A DNA stretch of 60,000 nucleotides, taken from positions 148,885-208,884 of the forward strand of contig JAQGDQ010000211.1 of assembly GCA_030141605.1 (NCBI GenBank), read 5' to 3'. The stretch comes from Tubiluchus corallicola (Eukaryota > Priapulida > Priapulimorpha > Priapulimorphida > Tubiluchidae). This document shows, one piece after another, positions 22,501-33,910 of the stretch; positions within the stretch are counted from its first letter, which is position 1, and every line of letters begins with the position of its first letter. Below the pieces are notes generated by a model. The model did not search any database and was not told the DNA's origin. It saw only the letters and a program-made list of their open reading frames with translations. Both the position numbers and the translations under genes were made by a program.

Positions 22501-24556
22501 CTGATTGTTTTTTATCAAGAAGATTCATAGACTGCATCTGTAATCACACTGCTGCTCTGATTGTTTTTGATCAAGAACACTCATAGACTGTATCTGTAAC
22601 ATACTGTTGCTCTAATTGTTTTTATCAAGAAGATTCATAGACTGCATCTGTAATCACACTGCTGCTCTGATTGTTTTTGATCAAGAACACTCATAGACTG
22701 TATCTGTAACACACTGTTGCTCTAATTGTTTTTATCAAGAAGATTCATAGACTGCATCTGTAATCACACTGCTGCTCTGATTGTTTTTGATCAAGAACAC
22801 TCATAGACTGCATCTGTAACACACTGTTGCTCTAATTGTTTTTATCAAGAACATTCATAGACTGCATCTGTAATCACACTGCTGCTCTGATTGTTTTTTA
22901 TCAAGAAGATTCATAGACTGCATCTGTAATCACACTGCTGCTCTGATTGTTTTTGATCAAGAACACTCATAGACTGTATCTGTAACACACTGTTGCTCTA
23001 ATTGTTTTTATCAAGAAGATTCATAGACTGTATCTGTAACACACTGCTGCTCTGATTGTTTTTGATCAAGAACACTCATAGACTGTATCTGTAACACACT
23101 GTTGCTCTGATTTTTTTTATCAAGAAGATTCATAGACTGTATCTGTAACACACTGCTGCTCTGATTGTTTTTGATCAAGAACACTCATAGACTGTATCTG
23201 TAACACACTATTGCTCTGATTTTTTTTATCAAGAAGATTCATAGACTGCATCTGTAATCACACTGTTGCTCTGATTGTTCGACACAGAATTGAGAGTTCG
23301 ATTCAGAGTTTTTGAAAATTTTATCGTGCAACTATCTCAAAAGCGTCATGAGCTCATTTTTTGCTTTCGTGTATCAGAGCTGGGACATCAAAATATCAAA
23401 CTATTTAAAAGAATCCAAAGGTTCCTCTGCAATATGCACTTGATTGTCTTCAAGGGAAATGTAAAAACTTATTGGTTCAGTTGTATATGGCACAGATTCC
23501 AAAGAAAAACCACGAACGCCTTGATTAACCAGTGAACTTTTTACCTTCTTAAAGCACAAGAAAACCCTCCACTTACATAAAGCTTAAAAAATTCGTCCTG
23601 AAATGTTACACCACTTACGTACTGCTTTGCATGCACGGTTTGCGTCGACAGTAACGCTGTATAAAACATGTAAATTTAAACTGTGGCGATGACCGTTAGA
23701 CGCAGCCATTTTAATGGTAGGTCGTTTGGTACAAATTTAGGTAACATTGCGTGAAGTTTGAAGGAACTAACAGAGCATTCGTAGCTGACAAATATTACTA
23801 ATTGAAATTTTAAATTACTGTATCTTGTCAATAATATTAAAAATACGTTTTTGGTTAGTGAGTGGCGCACCCTGGAGGAACAGTATTACGGGAGGTTTAA
23901 AATGAAAACAAACAAAAATTCCTTTCAACACGAGTACGATATATGTATAAAATTGCTGTAAAGTAATATAATTTTTTAGGGCGATGTTTCTGAAAGCTAC
24001 TTCACGTACTACGTTTCTTGTAATTGAATGATTTTGGTGCTCCAGCTTAAAAACATGAATTTAAGATGCTACTCAAGCTGAATTGGTAAACTCTCTAGAA
24101 AATCTTCACCAATTAGCTTCTCATGAATTGAACTTTTATAAGTTATCATCTTCTTTTGTACAATTACAGCTATTGTCTAAGGAAATTGTTCTATATAAGT
24201 ATTCAAAAGTGAATAAGTGCAATACATTACGATGCAGTAACCAACTTCATGTGAAATAGACAATGTGCAAACTTACTTTTAAATACAGCGGCATATCCTG
24301 CTGCAGTTTATCAACGTGAACACCTTGATACAGTGCAGTTCCTAATCGTCTGCCTGTCGTTTCATTCTCTAGTTCATTGTTAGTAGCACGTTGCAATGCA
24401 TTTAGCACAAGCTTGTTAACGTAATTGCCACTGTTTGGCAAAGTTCTTGGCGGCCATTTTGTGTAAGACACGAAATCCTGGTATTTGTACGCACCGGACT
24501 TGCAGGCTGACAGGACCACTATTAATATACACAGAGATGTCAATGGGGAGTCCATC
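18879..24556 (-). CDS. Unrecognised secreted protein, two coding exons (about 320 residues)
   Basis: Two minus-strand exons, 24556-24277 and 19562-18879, join in phase 0 across a 4714-bp intron with good sites (donor AAA|gtaagt, acceptor ttctgttttag|GCT). The protein starts MDSPLTSLCILIVVLSACKS, a typical signal peptide probably cleaved near SGA. It then has a region with one NET sequon, a strongly basic amphipathic stretch (LKKLQRQKQRKMKRVLRELL), an acidic middle (DDDDADD and several E/D runs), and a Tyr/Asn/Arg-rich C-terminus (RGRWNYYQDMYNNP) ending GEAIIIS. There are no cysteines after the signal peptide that I noticed. The basic run offers possible furin-type cleavage sites, so a secreted precursor is one possibility, but I recognise no family. 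The intron holds a hAT element and a 55-bp satellite. A diverged copy of the C-terminal coding end lies just downstream. Gene reality is well supported by the splice logic; function is unknown. Confidence 0.8.
19712..19787 (-). repeat. tRNA-like sequence (probably SINE head)
   Basis: The minus strand has TAGCCGAGTGGTT (A box) and GAGTTCGAGACT (B box) at normal tRNA spacing, resembling a Leu/Ser-type tRNA without its long variable arm. Pairing of the acceptor ends is poor. It lies in the first coding intron of the secreted-protein gene, near the terminal exon. Confidence 0.55.
19930..20766. mobile_element. hAT non-autonomous element, 837 bp
   Basis: TIRs are TAGGGACGTTA and TAACATCCCTA. The flanks CGTGGATG (19922-19929) and AGTGGATG (20767-20774) form an 8-bp target duplication with one mismatch. 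TATCG occurs about 14 times near the two ends. No transposase frame is visible. Confidence 0.88.
21511..23279 (+). repeat. 55-bp satellite, about 32 copies, with higher-order structure
   Basis: The unit is CTGATTGTTTTTGATCAAGA then ACATTCATAGACTGTATCTG and TAACACACTGTTGCT. The left half is fairly uniform; from about 22500 two variants (one with TAATCACACTGCTGCT) alternate in ~110-bp dimers. The array sits in the secreted-protein gene's intron. Confidence 0.97.
23565..24010 (-). repeat. Dispersed ~0.5-kb repeat, copy 2
   Basis: It matches copy 1 (1797-2270) in the same orientation, including ATGACCGTTAGACGCAGCCA and GTGAGTGG-GCACCCTGGAGG, and is followed by the same ~130-bp extension. Confidence 0.75.
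24277..24556 (-). CDS. Signal-peptide exon of the unrecognised secreted protein
   Basis: The ATG at 24555-24553 is preceded by ctctctttcattacag, a very good splice acceptor ending one base before the ATG. The 5' UTR is therefore probably on a further upstream exon, and this ATG is preferred over an in-frame ATG 30 bases earlier that would lie in that intron. The exon encodes 93 residues, from the signal peptide to ...DMPLYLK, and ends at gtaagt. Confidence 0.8.
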
Positions 24557-24599
24557 CTGTAATGAAAGAGAGCAGGTGAATGCATCGGCTAATCACGAT

Positions 24600-26530
24600 C
24601 ACTAATCAAAGAAAACACCTGCATGCAATACCGTTAATTTTACTAATTAGGTAACGTTAAGGCTATTCATTTGGTATATTTGTTAAATGACAACCTGTTC
24701 CTATTGGAAGCATAATAACTGCCAATGAAATTAATGATCTCGTGGATTAATTAAAGACCTGACCTTTCCTAAACACAGTTCGGTTCATTGACTAGAAATT
24801 CGCCCCCCCCCTCAGCTTTCCGCCTACGCACATTTAGAGATCTACTGCAGATCTGTAAATGCAGCTATTCACATGTCTCTGCGGTAGTTTTTATCTGGAT
24901 GCGCTCGATTTGCAGATTTTTTGTTTTGTTCTGAAAAGTTTTGTTTAGTTTTTTCGTGAAATATGCCAAGTTAAATAAGGTTAGACGCAAGGCTGATTAA
25001 ATATAGGAACACCAAGAGAAACAAAAACAAAAAACACCGACGATAAAAATCGTGCTTGAACTCTATTTAGTATGTTTCGGCTGCTATGGCAACCGCCTTC
25101 AGTCAACCACTCCTACAACCGCCTTCCATTGTGTTTGGTTGTTGTAGGTGTAGTTGACTTAAGGTGTCTGCCAGTGCAGCCAGAACACACCAAGTAAAGT
25201 CCAAGCAATATGTTTTTACAAAGTTAAACCTTTTGTGGAGTATTTTTATCTTTGCTAGTTTTCTTTGAACATTAGCAATGAGTGGAAGGTAATTAGGTGT
25301 TAAACATTTCTGAATTGTGCGCCGATATAAATAGCTTAATGGCTACAATGTTCAATTTGCTGCAAAGTTGAGCAGTGTCAGTTCTAATTAGTGAACGGAT
25401 GGGTGACTGCTATCTGTTTATTGGTTTTAGCTGTCTCCTTGCCGCTTGGTAATTTTCTTGTTTAACGTTTCACAGCTTAATGCCTCGTGTAAGAAAATTT
25501 TTAATGCCCATTGCTGTTTTGTAAATCATAAGTGAACAGAGCTTCGATTAGTTCAACTCTTGTCAAATAAAGACAGTTCCGGCGAAGTAAATTAAATTTA
25601 TGCACTAGTCGGAGGCGAACCTGCCCACCCACGAGTTTTTGTTCTACGTTAAGCTCTCTGGAAATTGTTTATACGGCAGTACTATGCGAATTCAATTTGA
25701 CACCTTATAGTGGGCAGAGGACGTCATGAACTCACTAGAGAATGCGTGTCAGAAAAAGTGAAACCAGTCATGTGAAACAAGTGTCAGTTGAAACCAGATC
25801 AGGTGAATCCTGGCAAGTGAAACCACAATTCACAAGTTGCAAAGCAAACGACACAGTAATGGAGCTTGAAAAACCAAAAAATTAAAACGCCAATCTGAGT
25901 ATTAAAGGGAATAACTTTGAATTATGAATTATGTATTTATTCCACAGCAACTCAAACATACATATAAATTGATATAACATTGAAAAAAAACATAAACTAT
26001 GCGAGTTACTGTGAGGAAGAGGAAGGAGCATTTAGCTTTCGAGTCCTCCTCCAGATAAGTGAAACAATTGACAATTAACATTACGTAGTATTTTCATCAG
26101 TTATAACGTACATTAGAACAAAATAAGTTTTGTTAGTAACTTAAGATCAGGATGAGTAAAATTGTGAGTTGATTCTACCGTTGTAGTAAGTAATTTTTTG
26201 ATACTTTTTTAAATTGATAAAGATTAAGAGTTTTCATTTCACGCGGAATTGATGACCATATTTTAATGGCATTATATTTTGATGACTGTTTCGTTATGTT
26301 TGTTTTTGGAAGAGGGAGTACATAGTTTCCGACTCAATATCTTATGTAATGATCATGTTGATTTGAAACTGGACTAAAGTATGACTGAAAAGCTGGTGGA
26401 AGTAGTGAATTATGATACTGATACATGAAATGAAGACAATACATGTCATATATTTCTTTCACTTTAAGAGTTTTAACTGACAAATAAATTATATTGTTGA
26501 ATTGTTGAATAACTAGGAATTTCAAAGTAG
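24600..26530. other. No feature recognised
   Basis: This is the region upstream of the signal-peptide exon. The 5' UTR exon and promoter of that gene are expected here or further right, but I could not locate them. No repeat structure stood out. Confidence 0.35.
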
Positions 26531-26533
26531 ATG

Positions 26534-26853
26534 CAGGGCTGGACCTACCCCATGGGCTAGTATAGGCTAGTATCCTAGAGCCTCTCAAGCTTGGGCGCCC
26601 TGCTAAACGATTTTCAAATGTAATTTTCTTTTTGGAAACTTAAGTATAATATCTTAGTATTTTGCATTGTTGAATTCATTTAACGTAAAATAAAATTTAA
26701 ACTGTAAAGCAGGAGACCCGGAAGCCTGAAAGCCCAATTTTGAAAAAAAGAGGTCCTTGTTTGTGGCCCCTTATTTAAGATAAAGGGCCCCTGTTGAGAG
26801 AGGCAAATAGTTTCATTAGCATAGGGGGCGCTTAATGGTCTTAATCTGGCCCT
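26534..26853. mobile_element. hAT-like fragment
   Basis: The left end CAGGGCTGGACCTA and the reverse-complemented right end GAGGGCCAGATTAA resemble each other and common hAT ends. Related text (GCTAGTATAGGCT ... TCAAGCTT) is at 33858-33893. I found no target duplication. Confidence 0.45.
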
Positions 26854-26866
26854 CATTATATCTCAA

Positions 26867-26971
26867 AGAACTTTCCAAACAAAAACTTTCCAAACAAGAA
26901 CTTTCCAAACAAGAACTTTCCAAACAAGAACTTTCCAAACAAGAACTTTCTAAACAAGAACTTTCCAAACA
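26867..26971 (+). repeat. 15-bp tandem repeat, about 7 copies
   Basis: The unit is AACTTTCCAAACAAG, with one T variant. Confidence 0.95.
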
Positions 26972-27415
26972 GTTATAAGTCTTACCTGTTTGAAAGACTT
27001 ATGTAATTGGAGAAAAAAATTCTTGATAATTTGAAATGTTCGCGGCAATTGGGTAAAATGTCACTGGCTCACCTTCCCAGTGTGCACTTCTGATTCACCA
27101 AAAAACACATTATTCACCTTATTGGCAAGATACAGTAATTTAAACTTTTTATAAGTTAGTGAACAATGTGCAACGAATGCTCTGATTATTCTTTTGACTT
27201 TGTGCAATGTTGTCCGAACTTATTTCAAACGAGTTATCATCAAAATGGCTGCGCCTAGCTGTCATCGCGGTAGTTTACATTTACAAATTACATATGGCGT
27301 TACTGTTAAGGCAAACTCAGTATGCAATAAGACAGTATGTAAATGATATAAAAGTGCAAGACGAAATATTTAACCTTTATTTAGGAAGTGTTCTCTTATC
27401 TTTTAAGTTAGACAT
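26970..27415 (+). repeat. Dispersed ~0.5-kb repeat, copy 3
   Basis: This is the same family as 49205-49690 and in the same orientation, starting at CTTACCTGTTTGAAAGACTT. Confidence 0.75.
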
Positions 27416-28275
27416 TTGGTCTACTGTACCGTAATATATTCAGCAAGTTGGTCTAAAATTGAAAACTTGAAGGCAATAGACCAACGTACAAACACCAGTA
27501 TTAACCCGATAAAAGTTTTTAATACGCCCATGCTATTCCCTGTCTCAGTTTTAGTTTTCAGTTTATTACTTAAGCAGGGAAATTTTAAGGCATTTTTGTA
27601 CAAAATTAGGCAGGCTCCTAATAGCACATGTAACTAGTTATTAAGCCCTCAATCTGTACATCATTTATTATTTGAATGTACATTAGTAAACCAAGGCAAA
27701 AGAAATGATTTTATTAGCACTCTGCCTACGTTAGATTCGGACTATGTTTTCTCTAGCCGGGATAATAATGCTATAAATGCTTTTGCAAATCTTATCTCGG
27801 ATGAATTCCTATCGTCTTTCGCCCGTATATAAACAGTCTGTTGGTGATGAAATTTTACAACTCTCGTCGTGTTTTCTATATGCTGTTTTGTTTTTATTTA
27901 TGATTATGTGAATTTACATTAGAATTGGTAATTATGTTTATTATAATTGTACTCGCTGTTTTTCATTGTGTATAATGTGTGTAAATTTTTGTTACTAAGT
28001 ATTAAAATATGTTCGTTATCTTTTATTATGTATGTATGTAGTGTTGGATTATAATTTGTAACTATGTCTATTGTATATGATCGTTGTCGTTCAATGTGTC
28101 TCATGCGTTGGATTCTAAATTATATATATATATAAATATACCAAGAATATTAATGTGAATAGGCTTAATACGTTGTAAATGCTTTTAGAAATTTTAAACA
28201 TATCCCTACAAATAGAGGGAATGTATTCTGTACATAGTTTTTAAAAATAAAGAATTATAATAAAAATAATAATCA
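27415..28275 (+). mobile_element. 5'-truncated LINE (non-LTR retrotransposon), decayed
   Basis: The plus strand encodes a broken C-terminal LINE segment containing FKAFLYKIRQA and SVHHLLFECTLV, which resembles the cysteine/histidine-rich tail of LINE ORF2 (H-L-x-F-E-C). One in-frame stop interrupts it after PNSTCN. It continues into a 3' UTR identical in type to 1-298 and ends with AATAAAG and an A-rich ATA tail. The reverse transcriptase core is absent. Confidence 0.75.
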
Positions 28276-28279
28276 AAAG

Positions 28280-29150
28280 GGGCACTTAAATAGTAAAGTA
28301 GTTATTCAATTAGTAAATCAAGCCTTCCTATTAAACTGCAAGTTGTGATGCAGCCGTGGTAGCGCCCTCCTATGTCCAATCATCTCCATGCAGTGAAATA
28401 TGACATAGAGCAGCATTAAGCGCCTACTACTACGACACATCTGACAAGGGAGGCTTGCACGTGTCATGGACAACGAACTAGTATCTGCCTCAAGTCCATA
28501 TTAAGGAATTTCTGTGGTTGAGTGCTAGGTCTTGGGTTGAGGAATGCCGTGTGGTATGAAAATTACATTTTTTGTCCTCCAGTTTAAGGAAAAACCGAAC
28601 AATATTTGTTGCATTTTAATGGACAATTAAAAATATTAAAATCACAATACAAAATATGCGCATAGAATGCTTTGCTTAAACATGTAACAGAAATTTAGAT
28701 ATTTTTTTATCTCCCGCCAAACGAACGTCGCTGCCGGCATATTTGAAAAAATGACGTAATCTGGTGTCTGCTGGGCAGCGTGAAGGCTGTGAAAGCAAGG
28801 TTGATGTGAAGGTACGCTTTGAGAAATTTCTACAGTTTGCTTAGAAGTTCCGTTATTCTAATGTTGTGTTTGTTAACTGTCGTTATCTAGAAATTAGTCA
28901 TTCGATTAATTAGATCAAATTTAAAGTGGTTACATTACTTTAATATACAGGATTACACCTTAAAATGTGTAAGTAATTAACATTAAGTGTGTAAATAATT
29001 AATTTATAGATGTTTGTTGACTTTTAGATACGCATGTAAACTTGCCAGCACGTAGTAGATGCCGGGCTGGTTACTTAGTTTAGCGAGTTCGCTCTATAAG
29101 TTAAAAAAAGATTCTGAAGCACCTGGCGGGATAAGTGCTGGAAACCAAAT
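28280..29150. other. No gene recognised; GC-richer patch at 28715-28810
   Basis: A patch with CCCGCCAAACGAACGTCGC and TGAAG|GTACGC could be a promoter with a first exon and donor on the plus strand, but nothing confirms it. Confidence 0.2.
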
Positions 29151-29159
29151 GACGTCATT

Positions 29160-29330
29160 TTTCGTCTAAAATGAGCGCACCCAAGCGCGAAATAATCACG
29201 ACTTTAAATTGGTTTTACTAATTACACGAGATGTTTATCACAATTTCATTGCTGAAACGTTCCAACATTTTTCCCAAGTATTAAAATAAGGTCAACTTCC
29301 CGAGAGACTTGCTTTAATGGGTCGATCAGA
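29160..29330 (+). repeat. Dispersed repeat, copy of 7278-7455
   Basis: It shares CACGACTTTAAA and TTACTAATTACA-like blocks with the earlier copy. Confidence 0.5.
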
Positions 29331-29779
29331 GTCGGTTAAAGTTCATAGCGTGCTGTCGTATATCAGAACTGATTTAATTAAATTTTTAAAGCAGCGTTGA
29401 ACCAATTTTCACACCTGGGAGCTTTTTTATGAGACCGCATGGGTCTGTATTACAAGAAACCGTCATCTTGCCGTGAAATGTAACATTAACTTTGCACTTG
29501 TAACAGAAAACCTTATTTTATATCTCTTGTGAATATTTTTTTACGATTCAATGCAATCAGAATAGTTTTACAATCAGAATCTTACAAGCTTTTACAATAT
29601 TACAACTAACTGCTTTTACAACGAAGGCAAGAAGCAGCTGCTTTGTTTCGAGTTGGTTATAGAAAGCTTATCGTTTCGAAAACGTTTACTTCTTTATCCC
29701 CGGGATTTTGGGATAGTTTTGAAGAGAAGCGAGGTGAAGTTGTGCATTTTTCATATTCGCATGCGCCGACGGGTTGTCT

Positions 29780-29984
29780 TAAAGTGGCGTTTATGTAGCA
29801 TCTGGGATGCGTATGCGTTGTGCGTTATCCAGCAATAAAAGTCAATAGGAAATAGCTGCAGAAAAAACTAACGCATAACGCAGGTCTGATAAACGCGTGC
29901 TTTGAAAACAATGTAAGCCGATTTTATCTATTCCGCATCCGCATAACGCATACGCATTCCGGATGCTACATAAACGCCACTTTA
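29780..29984. mobile_element. Short TIR element (MITE), ~205 bp
   Basis: The left arm starts TAAAGTGGCGTTTATGTAGC and the right arm ends in its exact reverse complement. Arms pair over ~45 bases, including ATGCGTATGCGTT. The superfamily is unclear; the flanks TCT/GTC give no obvious duplication. Confidence 0.75.
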
Positions 29985-30185
29985 GTCGCGTTTGCTTGTG
30001 TCTGTGCGTGCGTGCGTGTGTGAGGTGTGCGTGTGTCTGTGTGTGCATGCGTGCATGTGCATACCCTCCAGAAAGGTGCAGCAGTTTATTTCCCGCTGTT
30101 GGGTGTTTTTGAATGTCATTAGTAGCGGATAGATGGCGCTGGCTGATTGTATATTGCCGAGACGAAATCTCAGACCAGCTTTGCC

Positions 30186-30262
30186 ATGTTCAGTCAGCAG
30201 CTCAATGAGTAGGGCATTTGCCATGAAAGCACAGGTTCTAGGTTCAACTCCTGGTTGGCCCG
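30186..30262 (+). repeat. tRNA-like sequence
   Basis: AGCTCAATGAGTAGGGCA (A box) and AGGTTCAACTCCTGG (T arm with a good five-pair stem) are present at tRNA spacing. The acceptor ends do not pair (CAGTCAG against TTGGCCC), so I call it a tRNA-derived repeat. Confidence 0.55.
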
Positions 30263-31418
30263 CAATTTTTCTGCGTTTCCTTCAGTTAATTAGCTTAATC
30301 AGGTTAGTCGTTAATCGTGATGTCTCTCTTAATCTTTGAATCTCTTTTCAGTAAAATTTATAGGAATGAAGCCATATACTCACAAAACTTGTCACAGGAT
30401 AGGCCTAGGGAAGACGTGGGAAACCAATACTTTTTGCCTCAACGCTCCCAAGGTTTAAGGTCATAAGGTCAACATAGTTTTTTTTCCCGAATGGGTTCTT
30501 GTGAGAGCATGGGGCTGCCGCGTGCCCTTAGAGTGTTTACAAACCAGCAGCTGCCGGAAGTGACGTAGGACGTAGATGAGGTATGGAGTTGGTTAATATC
30601 CTGAAGACATTATCATGATTTATTACTCCCGATGAAGTGAACGTTGTTGACAGAGTGGGTTGATCTGTTTGAGTAACATCACATTCACCACTTACTGACT
30701 GCTAAACGACGGAAATATCAACTATAAAACCATTACAATGTTTCTCGTAATTGCCGTCTTTGCACCCGTGTCGCTAGTGTAGCGATTTTCTTTTTTTTCT
30801 ACAAATCGCCTCCAAAGAACGCCAGCGAACACTCATGGTGAATGTAACAGATTTTATGAAACAGCTGTAGTTTTTTTTTGAAGAAACATACAAACGTGTA
30901 TGTATGTTACACAACGTTAATTCTACACGTTGTGTAACGTACTTGGAATTGAACCCCGGCTCTCGAAACTCCTCGTTTTGAATCGACAATATTTGAGCAT
31001 CGTCGGATAAGCTTCACAAGAATGCGTCTTCAATCACATAGGCTGCAGATAGAAACGGGTAGATGGGCGAGACAGCCAAGGGAAAATGTCCTTGTGGGGA
31101 CATTCAAACTGAGAAACACGTTATACAGGCATGCCCCCTAACATCAAATATTTGAAACCGCTACGAAAATGTAAAGTTTTCTGATTTAACTCACTTCTTT
31201 GAGCACCCTAATTGTTATATAATATGTTATGAAATTTTGCAACTTTTACGCTGATGTACCTTTTATGCATAACACTGCTTTTAATGCTAAAACCGTGAGT
31301 AGGAAATGTACGTAAAGTGACATTTGGACTAAAATCACTAATGTATCAATTGTGGCATTTACCTCGTTCCTCGTGTATACATGTAACTTGTTTTAGTCAA
31401 GAAACTACATACATACAC

Positions 31419-31441
31419 ACACACGCACGCACACACCCACG

Positions 31442-31533
<92 letters not shown>
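31419..31533 (+). repeat. (CA)n microsatellite
   Basis: About 90 bases of pure CA preceded by GCAC/CCAC variants. Confidence 0.97.
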
Positions 31534-31539
<6 letters not shown>

Positions 31540-32179
31540 CAAAACCATAGTTTTTGTAAATACGAGTCGCCTCAATCAAGGCCAATGACCGCTCGTAGTA
31601 GGTTTTGCACTAGACTGAAGATAACATTTACTATTCGGAGGAATAGAATTCATGCATGTAATGTGCCAGTGAGAGAGAGAGAGAGAGTATCTGTTGCTGT
31701 TTGTCTTGAATCGAGTAAGGACGTAGTTTTTATGTAAACAGTTTTCTGTAGATAATTCCACAGATAAGAAGCCCGGGGAAAAACTGGTTTATAATCAGAT
31801 GCAATTGTGCATTGTGCTGGGTAAACCTAGTTGAAACAGCAGAAAACCTAGCCTAGTACTACGAACAAATTACATGCTCACTTAGGTGTCACAGCTGATC
31901 ATAAGCTTTTTACAGGTCAAGGTCAGGTTAAGCTTAGGTTAGGTCAAGCTTAGCTCAAACTATTTGCACGTGGCTTTCAAGATGTTCATTCAAGCCATTT
32001 GTTCAAAATGGCTGACGTATAATGGCCAGGCCATCATTGTTTTTTGAATGGGTATTTAGTCGTCTTCATTAGATACAATAAAAAGTCATTTTCTTTGTTT
32101 GTGTGAAGTGACTGGCAAACTATGTTTAGGTATAGTAAAACGTGACAGAAGTTTCACTGGCTGCATTAAAGTACAAGAA

Positions 32180-32640
32180 AGCACTTTTCATAAATAAAGC
32201 TTAAGAAATTCGTCTTGAAATTTTATATCGCTTACGTGCTGTCTTATTGCATAGAGGACTGCGCTAGGCGTAACGCTGTGTAAAACTTGTTAATTTAAAC
32301 TCCTGCGATGATCATTAGGTGTTGCCATTTTAGCGGTAAGTCGTTTGAAACAAATTCAGATAACATTGTGTGAAGTTTGAAAAAATTATCAGAGCATTCG
32401 TAGCACGTGCTTCACTAACTAAGCAAAAGTTTTAAGCATGTGCTTGTAGTGAATCAGTGGTGCACACTGGGATGGTGTTACAGTGACGTTTCACCAGGTG
32501 GCCTGAACATTTTGGTTGTTAAGAATTTTCTTTTCCTGTTACGTAAGTCTTTCAAAAAGTAAGCGTAATGATAAGTGATATATGGAAAATTCCCCGGGAT
32601 ATACTTCAAAATCCCCTTTCTTAGCCTTTAACGATTTCCA
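32180..32640 (-). repeat. Dispersed ~0.5-kb repeat, copy 4
   Basis: It has the same orientation as copies 1 and 2; landmarks are GCTTAAGAAATTCGTC, GTAACGCTGTGTAAAAC and CAGAGCATTCGTAGCA. Confidence 0.75.
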
Positions 32641-32652
32641 TTAGAATATGAT

Positions 32653-33181
32653 TGGCATCCTTCTGTCTCGGAAGACAATGGAGTGTGCGCCAAGAGAGTC
32701 AGTTATTGATCACATTGATGGAGCTGCAGCGTCGACTGTGGCTGAGCAGGGTGATCCTTGAACGTCTCCCGGGCGCACGCCTGGGCAAGGTGTATGGAGA
32801 TCCTGAGTTGCCCAGACAACAGGAACCCCCTCTCTTCCTCGCTGGTGTAGTTCAAAGGCAAGCGGAACGATACGTTTGGCACCAGGTCGGCTGCAGGAGT
32901 GGCCGGAGTCAGTGAGCATGCTGCACTGGTCCGCCTTCGGGGCTCCACTCCTGATTTGGAATTTACTCCTCTACACAAGGCCGTTGGGTCACTTGACCTC
33001 CTCTACCCTCTTACCGTTGGCTGCTTGTGCAGCTCCTCCGCCTAGTGTCGAGATACAGTGTGGGCATGTAGCACCTGGTATTCCTAAGCAGTCACCCATC
33101 CAAGTACTAACCTGGCTCTACGTTGCTTATCTTCGGTGATCAGACGAGAACCGGTGTTTTCAACGTGATTTGGCCGTTGTC
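32653..33181 (-). mobile_element. 5S-rRNA-headed SINE-like element
   Basis: On the minus strand the element starts with a 5S rRNA-like head (33181-33065) and continues directly into a ~410-bp body shared with 6438-6868. This is the layout of 5S-derived SINEs (SINE3 type). The body ends at GATGCCAAT without an obvious long tail. Confidence 0.75.
33065..33181 (-). rRNA. 5S rRNA-like sequence (SINE head or pseudogene)
   Basis: The minus strand carries TCTCGTCTGATCACCGAAG, ATAAGCAACGTAGAGCC and GGTTAGTACTTGGATGGGTG, then GAATACCAGGTGCT: a near-complete animal 5S rRNA including the internal promoter boxes. The 5' and 3' ends (GACAACGGCC and GCTACATGCC) pair poorly, and the sequence runs straight into repeat body, so a functional 5S gene is unlikely. 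Confidence 0.7.
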
Positions 33182-33479
33182 ATTAGAATAACTGATGTTG
33201 TTATTCGTTTTTTTACACATAGCTAATTTTAATGGCACGTTGAAAATTACCGGCCTGTGATGAATTTAGTTGTGATTCAAGATTACCGTGTAATAGTGAA
33301 TTTCTCTGCTGCAGGTATCACACCATGATACATTCATGTACAGATGCAAATGCGAGATCGATTCAAAAATTGGCTTTAATAAGGTGAAAGACCGTGAGAT
33401 GTCTCTGGTCTATAGAGCTGCATACAGGATAAAAGCGTATAGTAGTTTGCTATTATAGAAATTTTCACTGGCATACATG

Positions 33480-33910
33480 CAGGGCTGGATTGGATTGTCC
33501 CATTGGCTAATAGCGTTCTAGCGGGACTTTTGGAAGGAGATATATGGCTCTTTAGAAAGAGGAAGAACAGGGCTACACGATGATGTGGGCTACATTTTAG
33601 GACACGTCTACCAAGAGGAGTAGCGAGGAGTTAATTAGATGTTCTATTTTCGGCAATTTTCGCTTGGAAAACTGCTGACACAAAGCAACATTGTTCTGAC
33701 GTCATCCATTATACTCTGCTTATAACCTTATAACTTTAATTCAGTAAAAGCTGATGCTGCTGGATTTGTGTTAGGTAAATAAACGAACACTAGGTAGGAT
33801 GTTCGCGCATTTCTGATTATAAATGTATTTATACGCAAATTTTTTTGTGGGGCCTTTGCTAGTATAGGCTGTGGTCTAGGCCCCTTCAAGCTTTGGTCCC
33901 TTACATCTGT
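33480..33910. mobile_element. hAT-like repeat, decayed
   Basis: It starts CAGGGCTGGATTGGATTG, like the element at 26534, and shares GCTAGTATAGGCTGTGG-TCTAGG and TCAAGCTT with that family at 33858-33893. The right end was not defined. Confidence 0.4.

Noticed and set aside
30186-30262. Functional tRNA gene
   Set aside because: A and B boxes and a T stem are present, but the acceptor strands do not pair. The tRNA-like sequences at 15938, 16908, 19712, 36950, 39318 and 43800 fail likewise.
33065-33181. Functional 5S rRNA gene
   Set aside because: The terminal stem does not pair well, there is no T-run terminator after the 3' end, and it continues into a repeat body found elsewhere.
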